NCBI GenBank assembly: GCA_025455445.1
Contig: JALOMN010000032.1
Coordinates: 1-10,187, forward strand
DNA: 10,187 nt
Source of the DNA: Cyclobacteriaceae bacterium
Lineage (GTDB): Bacteria; Bacteroidota; Bacteroidia; Cytophagales; Cyclobacteriaceae
Direction: 5' to 3'
In this document: in pieces, positions 1-7,256 of the stretch
Numbering within the stretch: position 1 is the first letter of the stretch
Layout: every line of letters starts with the position of its first letter
Made by a program: the position numbers and the translations under genes
Notes under the pieces: model-generated
What the model was told of the DNA's origin: nothing
Databases searched by the model: none
The model's input: only the letters and a program-made list of their open reading frames with translations

Positions 1-1585
1 CACTCATCGCCATCAGTTCTTCTCCACCAATTGATTGCTGCACCTCTTTGAGCCCAACTTGCTTTGCAATTGTAGAGGTGGTTAACTCATTATCACCGGT
101 AAGTATTTTTACTTTTATTCCTGCTGCATAAAATGATTTGAATACATCTTGAATATTGGCCTTAGGAGGATCATAAAATGCCACAAGGCCCAAGAAATGA
201 AATTGAAATTGTTCCTGTCGGAGGTGAAAATTCGCTCCTTCAAAGATAGCATTGCCAATTGCGAGCACTCTGTATCCCATCTTTGAAAAGGATGAAACCA
301 CTTTCACAATTCGAGCCTTTTCCTCTTCTGACAAGAGCGATACTTGTATTAATGCTTCCGGTGCTCCTTTGGCTGCAATAATCCTGACTCCGTTTTCATT
401 TTCAAAGATGTGTGTCATCATGGGCGGGCGACCGCCTAATGGATATTCATGGATTAATTTATAAAACGGTCGATCATCTTGAGGAATTAACTTTTCATAG
501 GTGTCATGCAAGGCTCGTTCCATGGGATCAAAAGGCACCGGTTCACTCGACCACATTGCCATGCTGATCAATTCCCGCTCGGAGGCATCCAAAGTTGAAG
601 ATGGATCTGAAATGTTTCCTGTAGCCAAACAGTAAATTTTTACCAGGGTCATTTTGTTTTCGGTAATGGTACCGGTTTTATCCACACAAATTACCGTGGC
701 ACTTCCAAGTGTCTCAACGGTTTTGGTTTGCTTAACAATTATTCCGAGCTTCATCAAGCGCCATGCACCAAGTGCCATAAATGTGGTGAAGGCCACAGGA
801 ATTTCTTCAGGTAAAATACTCATGGCCAATGTGAGTGACTTGAGCAAACTTTCCATCCACTGGCCTGACTGCAGATAATTGAGCACCCACACCAGAATAA
901 AAATGAACAAGCCTGCAAAGGCCATCATCTTCACAAAACTGTTAATCTGAATTTGCAGGGGAGTATCTTCCTCCTCAATCTGCTCCATACTTTTTCCTAT
1001 GGCACCCAGCCTGGTCTGGTTACCAATCGCCACCACTTTACAGATTGCCAACCCCGCAACTACATTAGTACCCTGAAAAACAAGTTTATCGTGTTCATCT
1101 TTGCTAATAGCAAATGACTCACCCGTAAGTATTGATTCATTTACCTGAAAATCGTTTGATTGAATGATTTCACCATCAGCCGGTATGGATGTGCCTTCCT
1201 CTACAATCATATAATCTCCCACCACAATTTCCTCGCTTGCAATTTCTATCTCTTCGCTATTTCTGATAACCTTGCTGAAGGGTTGAGATAATTTGCGAAG
1301 CGCTTCCAACGCCATTCGGCTTCGCGAATCCTGATATAAGGAGATGGCAGCAACCAGCACAATTGCCGAAACCATAAAAATTCCATCATCCCATTTACCC
1401 ATGATGAAATAAATTGCCGAAGCAACAAGCAATAATATAAACATGGGCTCCTTGGCAAGGCTCAGAGCCGCAGTAAGTGCATCGTTCTTCGTTTTTTCAA
1501 TTGATTTATTAGACCCAAACTGCGCACGGGATTGCTCTACTTCACGATCGGAAAGCCCCTTATATTTCGATGCGTGGTGGGTCAT
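1..1585 (-). CDS. P-type cation-transporting ATPase, partial (C-terminus beyond window)
   Basis: This is the first 528 codons of an inner-membrane P-type ATPase that uses ATP to move a cation; the frame is open from an ATG at 1585 to the window edge. In order: an N-terminal cation-ATPase domain (about 5-45), a membrane hairpin (about 48-85), an actuator domain with TGES at 154-157, a second hairpin (about 225-275) carrying the M4 motif PEEIP at 259-263, the phosphorylation motif DKTGTIT with Asp302, a nucleotide-binding domain with KGAPE at 406-410, and the TGDN motif at 496-499. The GDGxND hinge and later membrane helices lie outside. There is no heavy-metal domain or CPC motif, so it is not a copper/zinc exporter. 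PEEIP resembles but is not the PEGLP of calcium pumps, so the ion is not assigned. It follows hflX by 39 bases on the same strand, a likely operon. No Shine-Dalgarno sequence is seen. Confidence 0.93.
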   Translation of the reverse strand, partial: MTHHASKYKGLSDREVEQSRAQFGSNKSIEKTKNDALTAALSLAKEPMFILLLVASAIYFIMGKWDDGIFMVSAIVLVAAISLYQDSRSRMALEALRKLSQPFSKVIRNSEEIEIASEEIVVGDYMIVEEGTSIPADGEIIQSNDFQVNESILTGESFAISKDEHDKLVFQGTNVVAGLAICKVVAIGNQTRLGAIGKSMEQIEEEDTPLQIQINSFVKMMAFAGLFIFILVWVLNYLQSGQWMESLLKSLTLAMSILPEEIPVAFTTFMALGAWRLMKLGIIVKQTKTVETLGSATVICVDKTGTITENKMTLVKIYCLATGNISDPSSTLDASERELISMAMWSSEPVPFDPMERALHDTYEKLIPQDDRPFYKLIHEYPLGGRPPMMTHIFENENGVRIIAAKGAPEALIQVSLLSEEEKARIVKVVSSFSKMGYRVLAIGNAIFEGANFHLRQEQFQFHFLGLVAFYDPPKANIQDVFKSFYAAGIKVKILTGDNELTTSTIAKQVGLKEVQQSIGGEELMAMS

Positions 1586-1624
1586 TACAATCAGTACATA
1601 TAAGTTACACTACTCAAAAAAATC

Positions 1625-2812
1625 TTACTCTTTACTATCCTCATAAAATACAAACTCCATTCCTGCCACATAATTGGGATAGATCTTCATGTGCTTTTTC
1701 TTCACTTCTTCAAAAAGCATTTTGCGCAATGCGTTTATGTTCTTCTTTTTTTCTGCAGAAATAAATACCACATTGTCAAAACCATGTTGTCTGTAATTTC
1801 CTCTGCGTGTTTCTAAATCTAATTCACCTTCAGATTGCTCCAATAAATCAATTTTATTAAGCACCAGTATGGTAGATATATCTCCGGCACCTATTTCAAC
1901 GAGTGTTTTTTTTACGACTTCGATATGATTGTCATGATAGGGATGTGCAATATCAACTACATGTACTAAAATATCAGCCTCCCTTACTTCATCTAATGTA
2001 GATTTGAATGATTCAATCAAATGGTGGGGCAATTTTCGGATAAACCCTACTGTATCAGAAAGCAGAAAAGGAATATCACCAATCACTACCTTACGCACGG
2101 TGGCATCTACGGTAGCAAACAATTTATTTTCAGCTTTAACATCTGATTTTGAAAGCAGATTCATGAGTGTAGACTTTCCGACATTGGTATAACCCACTAA
2201 TGCTACCCGCACAACATTGCTCCTTGATTTGCGCTGAGTTTTGCGCTGCTTATCTATTTTGTCTAACTCATCTTTCAATAGCGAAATCCGATAGCGGATA
2301 TTTCTGCGGTCGGTTTCAATTTCTCGTTCTCCTGCTCCACCGCGTGTACCTGTGCCTCCGCGCTGCCGCTCCAGGTGAGTCCACATTCGCGTAAGGCGCG
2401 GAAGAAGATATTGATTCATGGCCAACTCTACCTGCGTGCGCGCCTGGGCAGTTTGTGCACGCATTAAAAAAATATCTAAAATCAGTAAACTCCTGTCATA
2501 CACGCGCACTTTGATTTCACGTTCTTTATCATTGAACTCCTTTTCGAGATTGCGCAATTGAGAAGGACTCAGGTCATCATCGAAAATGACATTATTTACC
2601 TCGTGCTTGATAACCGATGTCTTAATTTCTTCCAGCTTTCCTTTTCCTACAAAAGTCCGCACATCAGGGTGTGGCAACTTCTGCACGAATCGCTGAACTG
2701 TTTCTATGCCAGCAGTTTCGGCCAGAAAGGCTAGTTCATCCAAATGCTCCTCTGTATTTTCTGGTCGTTCCTTATCCGCCAAAGCCACTAATATTCCTAA
2801 GTTCTTTCCCAT
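1625..2812 (-). CDS. hflX: Ribosome-associated GTPase HflX
   Basis: HflX is a cytoplasmic GTPase that binds the 50S subunit and, in studied bacteria, splits stalled ribosomes under stress. With the ATG at 2812 it has 395 residues, near the usual size. The N-terminal HflX domain spans about 1-140, followed by a basic linker with the glycine-rich stretch RGGTGTRGGAGE (151-162) and IETDRR (165-170). The G domain shows G1 GYTNVGKS (207-214), G2 around FATVDATVR (232-240), G3 DTVGF (253-257), G4 NKID (319-322) and G5 SAE (352-354). A short C-terminal domain follows. An in-frame TTG at 2830 would add six residues; I prefer the ATG because MGKNLGILVAL begins at the conserved first strand and TTG overlaps a promoter-like box. 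It is probably the first gene of an operon with the P-type ATPase downstream. Confidence 0.96.
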   Translation of the reverse strand: MGKNLGILVALADKERPENTEEHLDELAFLAETAGIETVQRFVQKLPHPDVRTFVGKGKLEEIKTSVIKHEVNNVIFDDDLSPSQLRNLEKEFNDKEREIKVRVYDRSLLILDIFLMRAQTAQARTQVELAMNQYLLPRLTRMWTHLERQRGGTGTRGGAGEREIETDRRNIRYRISLLKDELDKIDKQRKTQRKSRSNVVRVALVGYTNVGKSTLMNLLSKSDVKAENKLFATVDATVRKVVIGDIPFLLSDTVGFIRKLPHHLIESFKSTLDEVREADILVHVVDIAHPYHDNHIEVVKKTLVEIGAGDISTILVLNKIDLLEQSEGELDLETRRGNYRQHGFDNVVFISAEKKKNINALRKMLFEEVKKKHMKIYPNYVAGMEFVFYEDSKE

Positions 2813-2827
2813 ATCTGATGTTAAAAC

Positions 2828-2835
2828 CAAACTTA
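2828..2835 (-). promoter_or_regulatory. Possible Bacteroidota -7 promoter box for hflX
   Basis: Read on the minus strand this is TAAGTTTG, a full match to the TAnnTTTG consensus used by the Bacteroidota primary sigma factor. It lies 15 bases upstream of the hflX ATG at 2812, which would give a very short leader. I see no clear TTTG element about 20 bases further upstream, only a T-rich TTATTTC, so the assignment is weak. If it is real, the alternative TTG start at 2830 cannot be used by this transcript. Confidence 0.3.
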
Positions 2836-2984
2836 ACTGTTAAGAATTTGAAATAACGAGTTACTTAATTTTTTTCTATTCAAATATGAGATTTGTTAGT
2901 GCTTTTTACGATTTTTGAACTTGCTAACTGTAACCACTACCTAAACCCGATTAAAGGCCTCTTTTGGCTAAGTCAAGTTAACGC
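2836..2984. other. Divergent intergenic region between hflX and glycosyltransferase
   Basis: This AT-rich stretch separates the minus-strand hflX operon from the plus-strand polysaccharide genes and must hold promoters for both. On the plus strand I find only imperfect promoter-like matches: TAATTTTT at 2866-2873, with a TTTG at 2847-2850 that is closer than the usual spacing. No open frame of note, no hairpin terminator and no Shine-Dalgarno sequence before 2985 are visible. Confidence 0.5.
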
Positions 2985-4097
2985 ATGAAGATCGCTCTCG
3001 TATTAAATACATCCTGGAATATTTATAATTTCAGGATGAATTTTGTGAAAATATTGATTGAAAGAGGATACGAGGTTCATACAATTGCCCCACACGATAC
3101 GTACACTAAATTTCTTGAAGAAGCCGGTTGCATACACCATGATATTAAAATGGATAGTCGGGGAGTAAACCCCATTAAGGATACGGCACTTTTTTTTGAA
3201 TTGTTATCTACCTACAAAAGAGTAAAGCCAGACTTAATCCTTCATTATACCATCAAACCGAATGTTTATGGAACTTTAGCAGCCTCCCTGCTCAAAATTC
3301 CTTCAATCAATAATGTCTGTGGGTTAGGAACGGTGTTTCTTAAAAACAACCTGGTATCGCGTATTGCCATGTTACTTTATAAGGTGGCATTTCGCTTCCC
3401 CAAGAAAGTATTCTTTCAAAACTCAGATGATCTGAATCTGTTTTTGGACAAGAAACTGATATCGTCAAAGCTGGCTGATCTTGTTCCGGGTTCAGGTATT
3501 GATCTGAGCAAGTTTGCAGCTATGAAATTTAAACGCAATGAAGTTTTTACCTTCCTGCTAATTTCACGACTCATTACAGATAAAGGTATTTTGGAATATG
3601 TGGAAGCGGTGAAAAAATTAAAGTCAAAGGGAATTGAAGCCCGCTTTCAACTATTGGGGGCTAAAGATCCTAAACATAAACGCGGCATTCAACTTCCGGT
3701 AATTGATAATTGGATAAAATCCGGCACCCTGGAATATCTAGGCAGGACGGATGACGTTAGGAGTTATATAGAAAAAGCAGATTGTATCGTGCTCCCGTCC
3801 TACCGCGAAGGCACACCCCGCACCTTATTAGAAGCAGCCAGTTCAGCCAAACCAATTATTGCTACGGATGTACCAGGCTGCCATCATGTAGTAGAAGACC
3901 AACATAATGGACTTTTATGTAAGTTAAAAGATGCTGATGACCTTGCCGAAAAAATGGAGAAAATGGCTTCATTCGATGTTCATATTCTTCAGAATTTCGG
4001 AGAAAACGGCAGAAGAAAAATTGAATGCCAGTTTGATGAGAAGTTGGTGATTGATAAATATCTGAGTGAAATAGAAACACTGAAAAAAGCTATCTAA
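2985..4097 (+). CDS. Glycosyltransferase family 4 (GT-B fold), polysaccharide biosynthesis
   Basis: A 370-residue cytoplasmic, probably membrane-associated, retaining glycosyltransferase that moves a sugar from a nucleotide donor onto a lipid-linked glycan. The N-terminal GT-B half (about 2-140) contains LHYTIKPNVYG (86-96) and a CGLGTVF turn (112-118), as in PglA/WbuB-like hexosaminyl- and galactosyltransferases of capsule, O-antigen and glycoprotein loci. The C-terminal half, from about 186, is a Glycos_transf_1 domain with SRLITDKG (194-201) and the E-x7-E signature REGTPRTLLEA (E275 and E283). PGSGIDLSKF (168-177) is the usual interdomain motif. The ATG at 2985 puts MKIALVLNTSW at the first strand, so the start is secure; no Shine-Dalgarno is seen. 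It is the first gene of the plus-strand run and is followed after 78 bases by the export gene, which supports a role in exopolysaccharide assembly. Donor and acceptor sugars cannot be told from sequence. Confidence 0.93.
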   Translation: MKIALVLNTSWNIYNFRMNFVKILIERGYEVHTIAPHDTYTKFLEEAGCIHHDIKMDSRGVNPIKDTALFFELLSTYKRVKPDLILHYTIKPNVYGTLAASLLKIPSINNVCGLGTVFLKNNLVSRIAMLLYKVAFRFPKKVFFQNSDDLNLFLDKKLISSKLADLVPGSGIDLSKFAAMKFKRNEVFTFLLISRLITDKGILEYVEAVKKLKSKGIEARFQLLGAKDPKHKRGIQLPVIDNWIKSGTLEYLGRTDDVRSYIEKADCIVLPSYREGTPRTLLEAASSAKPIIATDVPGCHHVVEDQHNGLLCKLKDADDLAEKMEKMASFDVHILQNFGENGRRKIECQFDEKLVIDKYLSEIETLKKAI

Positions 4098-4175
4098 TCG
4101 CGCAAGCTAAATGGCATCCCGGTAACGCGTATTAGCATAAAATCCTTAATTTCACGCGATTAAATATATGCGATT
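4095..4175 (+). repeat. Leader of export gene with nested inverted and direct repeats
   Basis: TAATCGCG at 4095-4102, which includes the glycosyltransferase stop codon, is mirrored exactly by CGCGATTA at 4155-4162. Inside it, GCTAA (4106-4110) pairs with TTAGC (4132-4136). GCGATT also occurs as a direct repeat, 4156-4161 and 4170-4175, and the second copy ends right at the GTG start of the export gene. The upstream arm could therefore pair with either copy. A six-codon frame starting at ATG 4168 overlaps the GTG start. The repeats are seen directly; any regulatory role is inference. There is no T-run that would make a standard terminator. Confidence 0.4.
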
Positions 4176-4922
4176 GTGCGTAATCTGATTGTAATTGCCC
4201 TGCTCTTTTTATCTTCTTGTGCTTCCTACAAGGCGAATATCATGTTTAAATCCACTGAAACAGTGAGCGCAGAGAAAGTGCAAGACAAGGTAATGGCCGC
4301 TGAAAAGAATTTCGTGATTCAAAAGAACGATCGCTTTACACTTACTATCTATAGTAATAAAGGCGAAAGATTAATTGACCCTAACCCGGGAATAAGCCAG
4401 ACAAACCAAACCAATAATACTTCTAATGAAGAAGAACCTGAATATTCAGTTGATTTAGCGGGTACTGTAAGTTTGCCAATGATCGGTGCCTTTAAAATTG
4501 AAGGATTAACTATTCGAAAGGCCGAAGAGGCCTTACAAAAGGCCTATGAATCATTTTTCAAAGAACCCTTTATAAAAATCACCCTACTGAATAAACGCGT
4601 CTTTGTATTAGGTGCCCCTGGCGGACAAGTTATCACTTTGGAAAATGAAAATACGAGTTTGATTGAAGTATTGTCGCTAGCTAAAGGTATTGATAATAAT
4701 GCAAGAGCAGAGAATATCAGACTAATCAGAGGTGAACAAGTATTTGAAATTGACTTAAGCACGATTGAAGGTTTTCGAAAAGGAAATTTATTGGTGCAAC
4801 CCGGAGACATCGTATATGTGGAACCCATACGCAGACCATTTAGCGAAGGGCTTCGGGATTCTGCAGGTATCATAAGTCTGTTGATATCACTGGCAACACT
4901 GATAACACTACTCAGTAACTAA
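4176..4922 (+). CDS. Wza-like polysaccharide export lipoprotein (Poly_export/SLBB)
   Basis: A 248-residue outer-membrane lipoprotein, the probable exit component for the polysaccharide. It starts with a short lipoprotein signal peptide ending in lipobox LSSC, with lipidated Cys15. A polysaccharide export domain covers about 45-138: FVIQKNDRFTLTIYS (46-60), then VDLAGTVSLPMIGAFKIEGL (92-111). An SLBB-type beta-grasp segment follows from about 140 (RVFVLGAPGG, 141-150) to QPGDIVYVEP (208-217). A hydrophobic stretch at about 230-246 ends the protein. It is much shorter than E. coli Wza (about 380 residues) and shows only one SLBB-like segment, as is usual for Bacteroidota members. A polar Asn/Gln/Glu-rich stretch (about 67-90) interrupts the export domain. 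The start is GTG: the only ATG nearby (4168) is out of frame and ends after six codons, and the GTG gives a well-formed signal peptide. The kinase gene follows after 15 bases. Confidence 0.92.
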   Translation: MRNLIVIALLFLSSCASYKANIMFKSTETVSAEKVQDKVMAAEKNFVIQKNDRFTLTIYSNKGERLIDPNPGISQTNQTNNTSNEEEPEYSVDLAGTVSLPMIGAFKIEGLTIRKAEEALQKAYESFFKEPFIKITLLNKRVFVLGAPGGQVITLENENTSLIEVLSLAKGIDNNARAENIRLIRGEQVFEIDLSTIEGFRKGNLLVQPGDIVYVEPIRRPFSEGLRDSAGIISLLISLATLITLLSN

Positions 4923-4937
4923 TAATTGAAATAATAC

Positions 4938-7256
4938 GTGAGGCAGGTACCCGAAATAGAAAATTTAAACCGCACTGTAGAAGGGATAGACTTCGAGAAA
5001 TTATCAGCAGTATTCAAAAAAAATACGTTGTGGATAATTATCATATTCATCGCCTCTAACCTGGCTGCCTATCTAACTATACGCTATACCAAAGATTTAT
5101 TTGAATCAGAATCAGAACTTAAACTTGAAATCAAGAGAGATGCTACCGAGTTGGGTATAAAAAATGTAATCGAAGATCAGAATGTAAACATGATTTCCGG
5201 TGAAATCGAACAGATTAAATCAAAGCTCTTCATCACCCGGCTCATTGACTCATTAAACATCAAAATCAGTTACTTCAGTCTTGGCAATGTGTTAGAATAT
5301 GAAACCTATAACAGTTCTCCTATTCGAGTTACTGCGCTCGCTGTAAATCCGATACACCAGAACATCCCTGTTTTTATAGATTTCATAGCTTCAGACAGAT
5401 TTCGATTAACCATCGATAAGAAAAGTTTTGAGGGCAAATGGAATGAAAAGATTTTTCTGGATAACACCGAGCTCATCATTTCCAAAACTCCTGTATTTGT
5501 AGAAGATGACAAAAACGATTATTACTTTATCATTAATTCTACCGATAAACTTGTTTCATACATCTCAAAGAACCTGGTGGTTGAACCCCTTAATTTTAAT
5601 GCAAGCACTATTCGTATCTCATTTAAAGATCACAATGCAATAAAAGCGAGGGATATTGTAAATAAAATAGATTCACTTTATATACAATATAGCAACAGAC
5701 AGAAAAATCTTGCCAATCAACAAAAAATTGATTGGCTCAATCGTGAACTCGTTCAAATTGAAAAACGAATTGATAGCTACGATGATTATTTCGAAAATTT
5801 TATTTTAACAAACAAGAGCAGCGACCTTGAAATAGAACTTGGCAAACTCATCAGTTCCATTAACTCGCTGGACTCGCAACGCTATTACCTTAACAAAAAG
5901 TTATTGGAACTAAATTCTGCTATTGCCACACTGCAGGAAGGCAATCTTACAACAGCGAACTTTATCAACCTTCCTGAAGTAATAAATCAGAATATCCTGC
6001 AATTACAAAAAATATCCCAGGAACTAGAGAAGGTATCGCTGTCTTACAACGAAAACACTTTTGCTTATAAACAAAAAGAGAATGAGTATAAGGCTGCAAA
6101 AGATGTGGTCTTTTCTCACCTTAATAATCTCAAGAAAGAATGGCTCACTTCGCTTGCCGAATTGAATAAACGCAAAGAAATGCTGGAGAAAGAGTTCATG
6201 GCTATGCCAGACAAAAATACAGAGCATTCAAAAAACCTGCGCTTCTATAAGCTGTATGAAGAACTCTATCTTACAATGATTCAGTCAAAAGCTCAATTTG
6301 AAATCACGCAGGCAGGCAGCACCCCCGACTTTAAAATATTATCTCACGCTACGCTTTCGTTTACTCCTATTTCCCCTAAAAAGTTACTCATATTGGGTAT
6401 CGGTTTTATTGGCGGCATTGTGCTGAATATCTTCTTCATAGGATTTTTATACCTGGTCAATAATAAAATCATCAGTCTGAAAGAATTGGAACAAGGTACA
6501 CGCGTGCCGATACTTGGCGCTATACCTATTACACATCATGTTACCGAAACTATTTTTCACGTAATCGATAATCCTAAATCAATCATCAGTGAAGCAATCC
6601 GATCACTACGCACCAATCTAGAATTCTTTTCTACCAACAGCGCCAGTAAAGTGATTACCTTTTCTTCTACCATTTCTGGTGAAGGAAAATCATTTCTGGC
6701 TGTAAATCTTGGTGGGGTAATCGCCCTATCACGCAAAAAAGTAGTGCTGGTAGATCTTGATATGCGTAAATCAAAAAATGAGAAGTATCCTGCCGGAAGT
6801 GATTCCGATAAAGGGATGAGTACGATTCTGATAAAGAAAAACGCCTGGCAAGATTGTGTCATTCACACCTCACTTGCCAACTTTGATTTTATTCCTTCAG
6901 GACCTCACCCACCCAATCCATCTGAGCTATTGGCAAGCGATGACTTTACAGATTTCCTTAATGAACTTAAAAAACATTACGACTTTATTGTAATCGATAC
7001 ACCTCCGGTGGGTTTGGTTACGGATGGCATCATGGCAATGAAGCAATCCGATATCTCTATTTATGTTTTCAGGGCCAACTACTCCGCAAAAGAATACATG
7101 CATAACTTCTTACGCATTGTTACTTTGAACAAACTTAAAAATGTTTCAGCTGTATTGAATGCCATGCCAATTACTTCCAAGGGATATCAGTATGGATATT
7201 ATGAAGATCGCACTGCCATCAAGCGTACGTGGAAAAAAATATTCCGATTCTCGTGA
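4938..7256 (+). CDS. Wzc-like polysaccharide co-polymerase and BY-kinase (tyrosine autokinase)
   Basis: A 772-residue inner-membrane protein controlling polysaccharide chain length and export through tyrosine autophosphorylation. A cytoplasmic N-terminus leads to membrane segment 1 (about 31-49), a long periplasmic Wzz-like region with coiled coil (about 255-420), a PxxP-type SFTPISPKK (474-482) and membrane segment 2 (about 482-507). The cytoplasmic kinase has the oligomerisation motif EAIRSLR (552-558), Walker A SGEGKS (580-585, Lys584), Walker A' VVLVDLDMR (602-610) and Walker B FIVIDTPP (683-690, Asp687). The C-terminal tyrosine cluster is short: Tyr750, 752, 754 and 755, followed by a basic tail. 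Kinase and membrane parts are fused in one chain, the Gram-negative arrangement. The start is GTG; an upstream in-frame stop at 4932 rules out a longer form. Its end overlaps the phosphatase start by four bases, so the kinase and its likely phosphatase are probably made together. Confidence 0.94.
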   Translation: MRQVPEIENLNRTVEGIDFEKLSAVFKKNTLWIIIIFIASNLAAYLTIRYTKDLFESESELKLEIKRDATELGIKNVIEDQNVNMISGEIEQIKSKLFITRLIDSLNIKISYFSLGNVLEYETYNSSPIRVTALAVNPIHQNIPVFIDFIASDRFRLTIDKKSFEGKWNEKIFLDNTELIISKTPVFVEDDKNDYYFIINSTDKLVSYISKNLVVEPLNFNASTIRISFKDHNAIKARDIVNKIDSLYIQYSNRQKNLANQQKIDWLNRELVQIEKRIDSYDDYFENFILTNKSSDLEIELGKLISSINSLDSQRYYLNKKLLELNSAIATLQEGNLTTANFINLPEVINQNILQLQKISQELEKVSLSYNENTFAYKQKENEYKAAKDVVFSHLNNLKKEWLTSLAELNKRKEMLEKEFMAMPDKNTEHSKNLRFYKLYEELYLTMIQSKAQFEITQAGSTPDFKILSHATLSFTPISPKKLLILGIGFIGGIVLNIFFIGFLYLVNNKIISLKELEQGTRVPILGAIPITHHVTETIFHVIDNPKSIISEAIRSLRTNLEFFSTNSASKVITFSSTISGEGKSFLAVNLGGVIALSRKKVVLVDLDMRKSKNEKYPAGSDSDKGMSTILIKKNAWQDCVIHTSLANFDFIPSGPHPPNPSELLASDDFTDFLNELKKHYDFIVIDTPPVGLVTDGIMAMKQSDISIYVFRANYSAKEYMHNFLRIVTLNKLKNVSAVLNAMPITSKGYQYGYYEDRTAIKRTWKKIFRFS

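Noticed and set aside
252..878. Plus-strand open frames opposite the P-type ATPase
   Set aside because: All ATPase signature motifs are on the other strand; these frames have no recognisable content.
4544..4873. Minus-strand open frame of 109 codons inside the export gene
   Set aside because: It lies wholly within a well-supported plus-strand gene and its translation shows no recognisable domain or sensible composition.
6557..6862. Minus-strand open frame of 101 codons opposite the kinase Walker A region
   Set aside because: It is the antisense of a conserved kinase domain with no domain of its own.
7229..7252. Upstream GTG as phosphatase start
   Set aside because: It would overlap the kinase by 28 bases and add residues not expected before the MISFFKK start; the GTGA overlap at 7253 is more natural.
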